From CAYZJV01 sp049310885 (lineage in GTDB: Bacteria; Spirochaetota; Spirochaetia; Sphaerochaetales; Sphaerochaetaceae), in contig NZ_JBMDYO010000001.1 of assembly GCF_049310885.1 (NCBI RefSeq), positions 744,001-808,000 on the forward strand: 64,000 nt of DNA. The letters run 5' to 3'. Every line of letters starts with the position of its first letter. The stretch's first letter is position 1. Both the position numbers and the translations under genes were made by a program. The notes beneath the pieces are model-generated. The model saw only the letters and a program-made list of their open reading frames with translations, was not told the origin of the DNA and searched no databases. Of the stretch, positions 1 to 8,997 are shown piece after piece.

Positions 1-960
1 AATATCACCAATATAATCCACACCTTTTTGGAACTCACCACAGAAACGGGGAGCAAGGGTAGCGAACTTTACACCACGGGCAGTCAACTCGTTGGCGACA
101 AAGAAATGCTCCAAAGGAGTCGTAGGAGTGGTCGTCTCGTCGATTGAGATCTCAAAATCGGCCGAATAGGTACCGTCTGTGAAAAATTTTTCGTAGATGG
201 AAGTTGCGTAATCAAGCACTTCTCCATATACCATGGCCATCCGTTTGAATGATTCTTCATCGAACGTGACTACGACACCCTCTCCAAGATCGAATGATTT
301 ACCTATGTACTTTTTCTCAAGTTCAGTTTTCGCCATATATTTGTTATCCAGTTCTGCTTTAGGCATGGACTCGAATTCGTTATGCATATGGTCGCTACAG
401 TCGAGAGTGATCATAGAATAGCCCAAATCCAAGGCCATTTTGACCTCTTCCGCTTTCTTCAAATGATCACCATCAGCTCCATACCCTTTTTTATAACCAT
501 CGCGGAATACAGCAAAGGTTGCGGCATCTAGAACATCTTCATAAGTTCGTTCGGTCAGAGTCAGCTCACGGATCGATTGCTGGGCAAGGATCGGAAAAGC
601 ATCATACTCTTCGAATACCCGTATATGGCCAGGAGCAGCTATTCCCAAACGGTCGCCGACTCCAACTGTCCTCTCCTTGTGCAAAACCCTAACCGGTGCG
701 GTAAACGGGAGCAAGGAACGTAAAACCTTGGCATTAGCATGGGTCAAAGGAGCTGCAACACACGGCTGATCTTCAACTTCAAACTCAACTCCAGAGAAAT
801 CCCAATCCTTTCCAACAGCAACTATGAGTGTCTCTTTCGAATCCTCAGCCATGAATACAGTTCCGCCTCCAACACTGTTTATTGAAAGCGGATATACCCC
901 ATATGCGACAGGATCGACCTTCGTCCCTATCAAGGGGATGAAATTTTTATAATTCTTCAT
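1..960 (-). CDS. uxaE: Tagaturonate epimerase family protein (UxaE-like), 3' end cut by window edge
   Basis: This minus-strand frame is open from the ATG at 958-960 to the window edge (320 codons), so the C-terminus is missing. Residues around GVGDRLGIAAPGHIRV and DAFPILAQQSIRE, followed by a YGADGDHLKK-like stretch and a D-C-S-D-H segment, match my memory of the UxaE family, about 480 residues in Thermotoga. UxaE interconverts tagaturonate and fructuronate in hexuronate breakdown, in the cytoplasm. An AGGAG ribosome site lies just upstream of the ATG. It starts 73 bases after the end of the histidine kinase gene on the same strand and may be co-transcribed. The family assignment is from remembered motifs; the exact epimerase activity is inferred. 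Confidence 0.75.
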   Translation of the reverse strand, partial: MKNYKNFIPLIGTKVDPVAYGVYPLSINSVGGGTVFMAEDSKETLIVAVGKDWDFSGVEFEVEDQPCVAAPLTHANAKVLRSLLPFTAPVRVLHKERTVGVGDRLGIAAPGHIRVFEEYDAFPILAQQSIRELTLTERTYEDVLDAATFAVFRDGYKKGYGADGDHLKKAEEVKMALDLGYSMITLDCSDHMHNEFESMPKAELDNKYMAKTELEKKYIGKSFDLGEGVVVTFDEESFKRMAMVYGEVLDYATSIYEKFFTDGTYSADFEISIDETTTPTTPLEHFFVANELTARGVKFATLAPRFCGEFQKGVDYIGDI

Positions 961-1033
961 GCAATCTCCTCCCAATCTTCTTGGTTATCGTCTATCAAAC
1001 ATACCACGTATATGGCTCTTAGGCACCTTCAAA

Positions 1034-3916
1034 TTAGCATTTTGGGGCAGAAGAATCAAAGAATTTCCCAATTTCACGCTCCAAAAGCGCCAACTCCTGT
1101 ACAAATTCATCAAGCAATGGCTTGCCAACCTTTGTAGTTTCTAATACTTGCATGTGGATCCTCCTTGCAATATCGCCCAACCGATCCGCACCGATCGTAT
1201 ATGCTCCACCTTTCGTCTTATGGGCAAACTCGGCAATGCTTTTCCAGTCTTCTTCTGAAAACGCTTGCTGCATTTTCGGCAAACCAGTATAGACCTCTTG
1301 CAAAAATAGGCTCACCAATTTTTCATACAGAGCATCGTTTCCATCTATTCTGTTCAGTCCTTGTACAGTATTGAGGACTTCATGACTATCTTCTTTATCA
1401 ACTAACTGCTTTGAGGTAGCTTTTCCAATCGGGTTTTTCCCGATCGTCTGTGCAATGATTTCTTGTAGATCTTTCGGGTCATATGGCTTTGGAATAATTC
1501 GAGTGAACCCAGCATTGCTGCACCGCTCATGGATATCTCCGATAACATCCGCAGTTAGAGCAAAGATCGGCACACTCTTATCCAATAGTCTAATAAGTCG
1601 GGTAGCTTCAAATCCATCCATCACATCCATATGCAAGTCCATCAAAATCAGATCAATGCTGTCACGTTGTTGAACAAACAGGTCATACCCCTCCTTACCA
1701 TTTTCAGCCATAAAGATTCTGAATCCACCCCTCTCGAGGACATCTCTTGCAATAATCCGATTTACATCATTGTCCTCTACCACAAGAATGTTCCCTCGTT
1801 CACCAAGATGGGTGTCTTGGTAATTCTCATCTCCCAACTGGACAGCCAAGACAGTTTTGGGAAAAAGCTCAAGGATACTATCGAATAGCAACGATGGGAG
1901 CACTGGTTTGGGAAGTACGATATCGATACCCGATCGTCTCAGCTCTTCACTATGCCCTTCCTCTTTAGAGGATACCAAGGCGATAATCTTTGGAGTATTC
2001 TCTTTTGAAGGTACTTCTTTCAATGTGGTGAGAAGTTGCTGGAGATCTCCATTACTAGCGGTATCAAAGATCAACAAACCATATCTGAGAAGACCTTCTG
2101 TTGTATCATTACATAAGAGTTGTAACGCTAATTTGGACTTGCCGATGTAATCGGCAGAAGCTCCAATACGATGAAGAGCAATTTCAATCGACTTTCGGGT
2201 GCCCTCATCCTTGGCAAAAACCAGTATATTCAGAGAAGAGAGATCGAGTGAAGCAAGTCTCTGATCATCAAGGCTTTTACCCTCCAGATCGAGTTCCAGT
2301 GGAAGTTCGAATGAAAATCGGGAGCCTTTTCCCAGTTCGCTGGATAGGTTCAAAGTCCCACCCATCATCTCCACCAGGCTCTTTACGATGGATAGCCCGA
2401 GACCTGATCCTCCATATTTTCGGGCTATGCTGGCATCCGCTTGACTGAAAGGCTTGAATAGATTCGCTAGTGTCTCTTCTGAAATCCCGATTCCAGTATC
2501 GCTGATTTCAAACCGTATCTTGCACAGCGATTCCTCCAGATGAGTACAGTAGACACGTATCCCGATTATTCCCCTATCGGTAAACTTTACTGCATTATGG
2601 ATGAGATTGGTAATAATCTGACCTAACCGATTTCCGTCCCCCTTAACATGAATTGGAACCTCCGAATCCCACTCGAATTGTAATTTTAGGTTCTTTTTAT
2701 GGATTACTGGAGATTCCAATGAAATCACATGCTGTACCACTTCATCCAATTTAAAGGGGATGTTCTCCATCGGTATACGCCGTTCCTCTATCCTCGAATA
2801 CTCAATGATATCGTTTATTATGGAGAGCATGTTCTTCGTAGCACGGGATATCGACTTCACGTATTGTTTTTGTGTGGGATTGAGGGTTGATCCTTCCAAA
2901 AGATAGGTCATTCCATTGATACCATTTAATGGTGTACGGATTTCATGCGACATGCGTGCCATGAAACGACTTTTTTCCCTATCGGCTTCTGCAGCCAATT
3001 CCATAGCCTCCTCTTTCTTTTGAACCTCTCGCCTCAAACGACTGATCCAAAAAGCTGAAACGCCAAGGATGAGGAGCGCGATGGCTCCAAGGAGCACAGC
3101 AGCCATGATATAGGGAGTAAAATCTATCCTTCGGTCTATCGTTATCCATCTATTATAGATTTCAGATAATTCCGTCTCAGAGATGCTATCCAAGGCTTTA
3201 TCGAGTATAGAGACCAATTGTGGCCAATCATTACGAACAGCCATATATAGTTGCTGTACTTCTCCGGTATCGATGGGAATGAAACTCAATTCAGTCATGC
3301 CAAGCGTACCGGAAAGGTAGCTAGTAGTGGCCTCATTCCCAATAAAGGCGACCTCTTCTCCCCGATTGACCGCATAGAGGGCATCCTCGACCGTTTCGTA
3401 AGTCCTGATACCAATTTGGGGATAATTTTTTAGGAATCCATGATGACTACTATTAGCCTGTACAGCGACTTGTCTTCCGAATAGATCATCAAATTCTTGT
3501 ATACTTTCGTTCGTGTTCTTTACTACGACAACCCGTTGGAAGGCGATATACGGGTTACTGAAAAGAAAGATCTTTTCTCTCTCAATGGTCTTTCCGACTG
3601 CCGGCAAAAGGTCAACCTGGCGATCCAAGGCTTTTTCGGTAACCTCCTGCCATGTCAGGTTACCGGTAAGAACGAATCTGAGGCCTGTACGCTGTTCTAT
3701 CAAAGCTAGGATATCCGCAGCTATCCCTTTATAGACACCATGAGAATCGATATATTCGGAGGGGATAAAAGAGGGATCAGGTCCGATTCGTATCTCTGGA
3801 TGTTCTTGCAAGAAGTTGTATTCCAATGGCGTAAACAATAATCCACCATCGGAATCGGCTGCAAAGATAACGAAGCTGAATAGCATCACTATACAGAAAA
3901 TTAACAGTTTTCGCAT
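1034..3916 (-). CDS. Hybrid sensor histidine kinase with SBP_bac_3 sensor, two receivers and Hpt
   Basis: 960 residues. Signal peptide about 1-20; periplasmic amino-acid-binding-like (SBP_bac_3) domain about 30-262; one membrane helix about 268-292; short coiled coil; HisKA with phospho-accepting His324 in MSHEIRTP; HATPase with N box (NLIHNAVKF), DTGIGI and GGSGLGLSI to about 540; a divergent receiver about 562-690 (candidate Asp618); a second receiver about 708-830 with Asp760; Hpt about 855-955 with His899 in AHKTKGGA. This is a full phosphorelay (His-Asp-His) in one inner-membrane protein, as in BvgS/EvgS-type kinases. An AGGGGAG site precedes the ATG. It starts 8 bases after the HD-GYP regulator, its probable phosphorelay partner. 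The ligand is unknown; the sensor fold suggests a small solute. Confidence 0.9.
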   Translation of the reverse strand: MRKLLIFCIVMLFSFVIFAADSDGGLLFTPLEYNFLQEHPEIRIGPDPSFIPSEYIDSHGVYKGIAADILALIEQRTGLRFVLTGNLTWQEVTEKALDRQVDLLPAVGKTIEREKIFLFSNPYIAFQRVVVVKNTNESIQEFDDLFGRQVAVQANSSHHGFLKNYPQIGIRTYETVEDALYAVNRGEEVAFIGNEATTSYLSGTLGMTELSFIPIDTGEVQQLYMAVRNDWPQLVSILDKALDSISETELSEIYNRWITIDRRIDFTPYIMAAVLLGAIALLILGVSAFWISRLRREVQKKEEAMELAAEADREKSRFMARMSHEIRTPLNGINGMTYLLEGSTLNPTQKQYVKSISRATKNMLSIINDIIEYSRIEERRIPMENIPFKLDEVVQHVISLESPVIHKKNLKLQFEWDSEVPIHVKGDGNRLGQIITNLIHNAVKFTDRGIIGIRVYCTHLEESLCKIRFEISDTGIGISEETLANLFKPFSQADASIARKYGGSGLGLSIVKSLVEMMGGTLNLSSELGKGSRFSFELPLELDLEGKSLDDQRLASLDLSSLNILVFAKDEGTRKSIEIALHRIGASADYIGKSKLALQLLCNDTTEGLLRYGLLIFDTASNGDLQQLLTTLKEVPSKENTPKIIALVSSKEEGHSEELRRSGIDIVLPKPVLPSLLFDSILELFPKTVLAVQLGDENYQDTHLGERGNILVVEDNDVNRIIARDVLERGGFRIFMAENGKEGYDLFVQQRDSIDLILMDLHMDVMDGFEATRLIRLLDKSVPIFALTADVIGDIHERCSNAGFTRIIPKPYDPKDLQEIIAQTIGKNPIGKATSKQLVDKEDSHEVLNTVQGLNRIDGNDALYEKLVSLFLQEVYTGLPKMQQAFSEEDWKSIAEFAHKTKGGAYTIGADRLGDIARRIHMQVLETTKVGKPLLDEFVQELALLEREIGKFFDSSAPKC

Positions 3917-3924
3917 CGACTCCC

Positions 3925-4986
3925 CTATCTCAGTTGTCGGCTTATCTCCTGTATCTGGTCTCCCAAAGTCAGAAACACATCGGTAATAATCGGATCAAAG
4001 TGCATAGCCCGTTCCCCACTGATGGTTTCCAATGCTTCCCAATGGGCAAGGGCTTTCTTATAGACACGATCACTGGTCAATGCATCGTATACATCGATAA
4101 TTGCCATAAGGCGACCAGGTAGAGGGATATCGGTTCCTTTGAGGCCACGAGGATACCCCCCTCCGTTGAATCGCTCATGGTGGTTCTGTATGATCTGTCG
4201 TGCTGTCTCGATGAATCCCATAGCTATCTTGGATCCAGAGTCTTGATAATTCAATGCATGCACGCCATAGTCGACATGCAATTTCATAATCTCAAACTCT
4301 TGTGGTGTTAGTTTTCCTGGTTTTAGCAAGATACTGTCCGGTATTCCCACTTTTCCGATATCGTGTAATGGAGCTGTTCGCACCAATTCTCGGATAGTCT
4401 TGGCATCCAATCCGTATCCGGTATAATTCTTTTTCGCCAAAGCATTGCAGAGGAGCTCCATCATGCGACTGGTCCTTCTTGCATGGTTGCTTGTCTCGAT
4501 ATTCCGAACTTCCAACAATGAGATGAGCGATTGTATAGTAATTTCGCTTGCCCTCATTACCTCCAAGGTCCGTTCATCAACCTGTTTTTGTAGCCGCTCG
4601 TTGTGTTCAGTAATCGATTGGTGGGCTTCGATGAGTTCCAACTGGATCTCTACTCTCTTATGCAATGCCCGTCGATTAATTGGTTTTCGAATGAAGTCGA
4701 CCGCTCCAAGTTCTAAACCCTTTACCTCATACTCAACATCATCAGCATTGGTGAGAATGATTACGGGAATATGAGAGTCCTGTTCTTTAAGGTGCTGCAA
4801 TACACCAAAACCATCAAGGTTGGGCATATATAGGTCAAGGAGTATAATCTCAATGGTTGTATCTTGTGCAAGGATTTTAAGGGCTTCCAAGCCATCTTTG
4901 GCACTCACCACCTCCATATCACTGAGCAGTTCCGTAATCAGTACGATCTCCATATGAGAATCATCTACAATGAGGACTTTTGCCAA
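3925..4986 (-). CDS. Response regulator with HD-GYP c-di-GMP phosphodiesterase output
   Basis: 353 residues from a TTG at 4984-4986. I prefer this start because AAGGAG sits at proper spacing before it and the receiver domain begins immediately (AKVLIVDD). A longer frame to 5310 would overrun the TetR promoter and coding start. Receiver about 1-120 with phospho-acceptor Asp51 (ILLDLYMP); linker coiled coil about 125-150; HD-GYP domain about 155-345 with HDIGKVGIPD and HHERFNGGGYPRGL. HD-GYP proteins hydrolyse cyclic di-GMP. It is first in a transcript with the hybrid kinase, whose Hpt domain probably phosphorylates it. Unusual TTG start; otherwise ordinary. Confidence 0.88.
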   Translation of the reverse strand: MAKVLIVDDSHMEIVLITELLSDMEVVSAKDGLEALKILAQDTTIEIILLDLYMPNLDGFGVLQHLKEQDSHIPVIILTNADDVEYEVKGLELGAVDFIRKPINRRALHKRVEIQLELIEAHQSITEHNERLQKQVDERTLEVMRASEITIQSLISLLEVRNIETSNHARRTSRMMELLCNALAKKNYTGYGLDAKTIRELVRTAPLHDIGKVGIPDSILLKPGKLTPQEFEIMKLHVDYGVHALNYQDSGSKIAMGFIETARQIIQNHHERFNGGGYPRGLKGTDIPLPGRLMAIIDVYDALTSDRVYKKALAHWEALETISGERAMHFDPIITDVFLTLGDQIQEISRQLR

Positions 4987-5125
4987 CGCAACTCTCCTTT
5001 GAAAACCTTTTGGGATTAGTATAGAGGGAGCATATTGCAAAGTAAACGAAAAAAATATTGTAGTATTTTTGTAAAATCTTTCTGTTTTTTCCTTTTCACT
5101 CTTGATAAAACTTCTCAAGAGCAGT

Positions 5126-5149
5126 ATGTTAGTTAGCGATAACCAACAT
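5126..5149. promoter_or_regulatory. TetR-family operator, own promoter
   Basis: A 24-bp imperfect palindrome: outer arms ATGTT and AACAT, inner arms GTTA and TAAC, with a 4-base centre. It lies directly in front of the TetR gene, and the same inner core recurs at 5797-5820 in front of the transporter operon. This is the arrangement expected for a TetR autorepressor that also controls its neighbour. Binding is inferred from symmetry and duplication. Confidence 0.75.
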
Positions 5150-5163
5150 GGAGGTGATGGGAT

Positions 5164-5745
5164 ATGCTTACCGACCGACAACAAAACATAGTTGAAGCTG
5201 CCATGCACATAGTAGTCGAACAGGGAACCCATAAGTTGACCATACGAAATGTAGCTGCGGCAATCGGAGTATCGGAACCTGCCGTGTATCGCCATTTCGC
5301 GAGTAAACACGATCTATTGGTCGCCCTGCTCCAAAATCTTCAGCAATCTATCGTTCCCCTTTTCTCTGAAACAGGAATGACGGAGAAACCATTTGACCGC
5401 TTTATAGAAAGTTTTCTCTCCATGCTTTTTTCCAGGATAGAATCCAACCCGGCATTCGCCCTATTCGTATTTACTGAAGAGGCCTTCCACGCCGACGCTC
5501 AACTCCGCCCCCTGCTCGCAAGGATGCTAGATGATATGATTTCCTTGTTGGAAAAAATTATCATTAAATTCCAAGCCGAAAATGGATGTAGGAGCGACAT
5601 TCCAGCCCACACTATCGCTACCATGCTTCTAGGCACCATACGGCTCACCGTTACTCAGTGGCATTTACGAAGTGAGGGTCCATTGTTATCACAAAAAACA
5701 CAAACGTTGGTACCAAGTATCGTAAAGCTATTCACACCACGGTAG
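5164..5745 (+). CDS. TetR/AcrR family transcriptional regulator
   Basis: 193 residues. An N-terminal TetR helix-turn-helix at about 10-55 shows the usual pattern (IVEAAMHIVVEQG, then IGVSEPAVYRHFASKHDLL). The remainder is a variable all-helical ligand and dimerisation domain. A strong GGAGGTGAT site precedes the ATG. A duplicated palindromic operator in front of this gene and of the following transporter operon argues that it represses both and is released by a hydrophobic ligand, perhaps the transporter substrate. Target sites are seen; the ligand is inferred. Confidence 0.92.
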   Translation: MLTDRQQNIVEAAMHIVVEQGTHKLTIRNVAAAIGVSEPAVYRHFASKHDLLVALLQNLQQSIVPLFSETGMTEKPFDRFIESFLSMLFSRIESNPAFALFVFTEEAFHADAQLRPLLARMLDDMISLLEKIIIKFQAENGCRSDIPAHTIATMLLGTIRLTVTQWHLRSEGPLLSQKTQTLVPSIVKLFTPR

Positions 5746-5796
5746 ACTCCGATCATTGACTGAGATGGAGACTATGGTGGTCTTGTAGTAACTTAG

Positions 5797-5820
5797 TAGT
5801 TAGTTATCGTTAACTACAAA
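5797..5820. promoter_or_regulatory. TetR-family operator in front of the MMPL operon
   Basis: Second copy of the 24-bp operator, aligned to 5126-5149 at a fixed offset of 671. The shared core is TTAGTTA, then G or T, CG, A or T, TAAC, C or T, A. It ends 20 bases before the transporter ATG and just before the ribosome site, so bound repressor would block transcription start or early elongation. Confidence 0.72.
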
Positions 5821-5840
5821 ACAGTATATTCGGAGGAACC

Positions 5841-8201
5841 ATGCATAAAATTCGGACCATTGCTGAGAAGCCTATCATTATTCTTCTCATCATCCTGATA
5901 CTCACTGGTATCGGCATAGGTGCTATTGCAAAGAATGCAAAGCTCGAAACCGACCTAAATGAGTACATGCCATCTACCCACCCTGCCTTTGCGTTCAGTG
6001 ATGAAGCAGAATCTCTGTTCGGAATTGAGGATATGATTCTCATTGCCATAGAGCATCCTGTGTCCATATTCAACGAAGGCACTCTTACCAAGATCCGTGA
6101 TATCACCATGGATCTCCCACAGAGTTTTCCAGAGATCGCCGAGGGAGCTGTGACCTCACTCTATACGGCTGACAATATCACCGGAAGTGATTGGGGTCTT
6201 GAAGTGGAATCGTTCTATAGCGATGGTGTTCCAAATACTGCTGAAGAATTACAGGAGATGCAGAATAAGGTTGTCTCCAATGAGATGATCTATGGACGCA
6301 ATGTCAGCAAAGACGCAACAGCCACCCTAATAATTGCAGAAATCGATCCCGAATCCGATTCACAGGATTTGCAAAAGCGATTGAAAACCTATGCCCAGCA
6401 ATGGGAAGGTCCAGAAACCATGTACATCGCAGGGAGACCTATAGTAGAGGGCGCACTCGCTGAGCTCGGCCCAGCCGATATGGCAAGGATGTTCCCCATC
6501 GTCATGGTGGTCATGATAGGAGTGCTGCTTCTCCTACTACGCAGTGTCCGTGACACGATCATCAATATGATCATCGTACTTATTGGAACGGTAGCTGCAT
6601 TCGGAAGCATGGCTCTCTTCGGCGTACCGGTCTATGCCGTAGATACTATGATTCCAGTCATGTTGATCGCCATCGGCGTAGCTTACGGAATCCATATGCA
6701 TAATGCTATCCACCATGAGATACGGCAGAATCCCTCCATTCAAAAAGGGGAGTTGGTTGACACGGTACTTAAAGCGATGGTAAGGCCTGTCTTCATGGCG
6801 GCTCTCACTACCGCTATCGGATTTTTTGCACTTATGACCAGCCAGGTGTTGCCAGTACGGTATTTTGGGCTTTTCTCCGCCATTGGAGTAATGACAGAGA
6901 TGGTGCTCGCCCTTCTGTTATTCCCTGCCAGCATATATCTGCTTGGTATACCTAAAAAGGGAAAAGAGACAGTCGACGAGATGGTAGATGATGAAGAAAA
7001 AAGCCCTTGGTACGGAAAGAACGGTTGGGGTCGTTTCATCATGAAAAAGCCAGCTCTCATTGTCGTCATAGCCATCGGTATAGCTGTATTTGGCGTCTTT
7101 GGTACCCAAAAGGTATGGATTGATACCAGTTTCCTCGCCAACTTCGAAGAAGACAGCGAAATCGTGGTTACCGACAACTTTGTGAATACGAAGTTCGGAG
7201 GCACCTCCTCGCTCAATGTGATTCTCACCGCTGAAGAGGACCAAGCCTTCAAGGATCCTGCCATTCTCCAAGCCATGGATAACATGCAAGGTGAAATTCT
7301 CAAAGATCCTATGGTGGGAGCTGCCTTCTCGCTCACCGATTTCATAAAACGAATGAACAAAGTCATGAATGAAGACGATGAGGCGTTCTCCCGAATTCCA
7401 GATGAGAGGGAATTAGTTGCCCAGTACCTGCTTCTATATGAGTTTTCTGGAGATCCGGAAACTTTGGAGACCGTAATCGACTATGAATACATGAATGCCA
7501 ATATCACCTTCCAATTGAAGAGCGACAGCTCAGCAGTCATGAGTGATATCATTGCCGTAATCGAGACTCATAGAAGTTCATTCGAATCATTAGGTGTAAC
7601 CGTCCGGTATGCGGGGAGTGGATATAAAGCATTTGTCTTCTCCGAGTTACTCTTAGAAGGGCAGATTGTCAGCCTGGTCCTTTCTTTCGGCATAGTAGCC
7701 CTACTTCTGGCACTATTGTTCAAGAATATCCTGATTGGAATCGTGGGAACGATCCCGATTGCTATCACCGCAGTAGTTAACTTCGGTGTGATGGGATTGT
7801 TCGATATCCCGCTCAGCTCCGCTACCGCATTGATCTCAAGTATAGCTGTGGGAATCGGTGTGGATTATGCCATCCACCTCATAGAGCACTACCGCAATAG
7901 GCGGTTGGAGGACTTCACGATCCGTGAAGCGACCTTCGCGACCATCCGTCATACAGGAAGAGCGATTATCTACAACGCGATAGCGGTTATGGGTGGGTTC
8001 GCGGTACTAGTCTTCAGCGTGTTCCCTCCAAATAGGCAAGTAGGAACCTTGATAGTACTGAATATGGCGACCAGTGCGATCGGCACATTGTCCATTCTTC
8101 TTGTGACCATCATAGCTTTGGACAAGAGGGGAAAATTTATCCGTAATACCACGGCCATAAGGCCGACAGAAACCATACGTCAGGAGGATACCACCGTATG
8201 A
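5841..8201 (+). CDS. MMPL/RND family transporter (hydrophobe exporter)
   Basis: 786 residues with the RND layout: TM1 about 10-32, first large extracytoplasmic loop about 35-208, TM2-6 about 210-375, TM7 about 398-420, second loop about 425-608, TM8-12 about 610-765. The repeated PVMLIAIGVAYGIHM and SSIAVGIGVDYAIHL segments are the internal duplication typical of MMPL-type hydrophobe/lipid transporters, and carry the membrane Asp/His residues used for proton coupling. CGGAGG precedes the ATG. The last codons overlap the next gene by 4 bases (ATGA). With a LolA-like protein and an outer-membrane barrel it probably moves a lipid-like molecule across the envelope; the substrate is unknown. Confidence 0.88.
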   Translation: MHKIRTIAEKPIIILLIILILTGIGIGAIAKNAKLETDLNEYMPSTHPAFAFSDEAESLFGIEDMILIAIEHPVSIFNEGTLTKIRDITMDLPQSFPEIAEGAVTSLYTADNITGSDWGLEVESFYSDGVPNTAEELQEMQNKVVSNEMIYGRNVSKDATATLIIAEIDPESDSQDLQKRLKTYAQQWEGPETMYIAGRPIVEGALAELGPADMARMFPIVMVVMIGVLLLLLRSVRDTIINMIIVLIGTVAAFGSMALFGVPVYAVDTMIPVMLIAIGVAYGIHMHNAIHHEIRQNPSIQKGELVDTVLKAMVRPVFMAALTTAIGFFALMTSQVLPVRYFGLFSAIGVMTEMVLALLLFPASIYLLGIPKKGKETVDEMVDDEEKSPWYGKNGWGRFIMKKPALIVVIAIGIAVFGVFGTQKVWIDTSFLANFEEDSEIVVTDNFVNTKFGGTSSLNVILTAEEDQAFKDPAILQAMDNMQGEILKDPMVGAAFSLTDFIKRMNKVMNEDDEAFSRIPDERELVAQYLLLYEFSGDPETLETVIDYEYMNANITFQLKSDSSAVMSDIIAVIETHRSSFESLGVTVRYAGSGYKAFVFSELLLEGQIVSLVLSFGIVALLLALLFKNILIGIVGTIPIAITAVVNFGVMGLFDIPLSSATALISSIAVGIGVDYAIHLIEHYRNRRLEDFTIREATFATIRHTGRAIIYNAIAVMGGFAVLVFSVFPPNRQVGTLIVLNMATSAIGTLSILLVTIIALDKRGKFIRNTTAIRPTETIRQEDTTV

Positions 8202-8986
8202 AAAAAATCAATCGAAAACATTTTCTTGTGCTGGCAGCTCTAGTACTGCTTTCACTTGCGAACCTCCAGGCTCAAACAACTGGAGCCGAGGTAATGGATG
8301 AGGTCTACAGACGCCCAAGCGGCGACAATATGCAGGCAACACTCAACATGACAATAACCAATTCACGTGGCTCGACCCGGGAACGGAGTATCGTACAATT
8401 CCGCCAAGATGACGGGAACACGGAGAAAAAGATCATGTTCTTCACCGCACCCGCGGATGTGAAGAACACTAGTTTCCTAAGCTACAGCTATTCGGATGGA
8501 AAGGATGACGATCAGTGGATCTATCTCCCGGCTCTTGGACGTGTAAGGAGAATTGCTTCGGATAAGAGCAATGAATCCTTCATGGGAAGCGATTTCACCT
8601 ATGATGACATGGGAGCAAGACACCCCGATGAGGATATCCATACGATCCTTCGGGAAGAGCAAATCGATGGTTGGGATTGCTATGTCGTGGAGAGTGTACC
8701 CGTGAAACCGAACGACGATTATGCTAAGACAACCAGCTGGGTAATCAAAGATGAGTGGATCGGCTTGAAGAAAGAATTCTTGGATAGTAAAAATTCGGTA
8801 GTGAGAGAACTCTCCATTGACGAGTACGAGAAGATTGATGGCATCTGGGTAATCACCGATATGACCATGAGCAATCTGGAAAAGAATTCCTCTACCCGAA
8901 TCATGATGAACGAGGTTTCATTCGATAACAATCTGCGCGATTCATTCTTCAGTGAACGTCAGATGAAGATGGGACCACGAACCTAA
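8198..8986 (+). CDS. Outer-membrane lipoprotein-sorting (LolA-like) protein
   Basis: 262 residues with a signal peptide about 1-25 ending LQAQ. The mature protein is beta-rich, and segments such as DDQWIYLPALGRVRRI and SFMGSDFTYDDM are typical of the COG2834/DUF1329-like LolA-fold proteins encoded beside MMPL transporters. These bind lipid or acyl chains in a half-barrel in the periplasm. It is translationally coupled to the transporter by a 4-base overlap and followed after 11 bases by the beta-barrel gene. Role as a periplasmic shuttle between inner-membrane pump and outer-membrane barrel is inferred from fold and context. Confidence 0.8.
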   Translation: MKKINRKHFLVLAALVLLSLANLQAQTTGAEVMDEVYRRPSGDNMQATLNMTITNSRGSTRERSIVQFRQDDGNTEKKIMFFTAPADVKNTSFLSYSYSDGKDDDQWIYLPALGRVRRIASDKSNESFMGSDFTYDDMGARHPDEDIHTILREEQIDGWDCYVVESVPVKPNDDYAKTTSWVIKDEWIGLKKEFLDSKNSVVRELSIDEYEKIDGIWVITDMTMSNLEKNSSTRIMMNEVSFDNNLRDSFFSERQMKMGPRT

Positions 8987-8997
8987 GGAGGTCGATA

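Noticed and set aside
4987..5310. N-terminal extension of the HD-GYP regulator
   Set aside because: Would overlap the TetR gene and its operator; the receiver domain starts at the TTG with a good ribosome site.
6740..7366. Long minus-strand open frame of 208 codons
   Set aside because: Lies entirely antisense to the MMPL transporter; no motif, no ribosome site. Shadow of a real gene.
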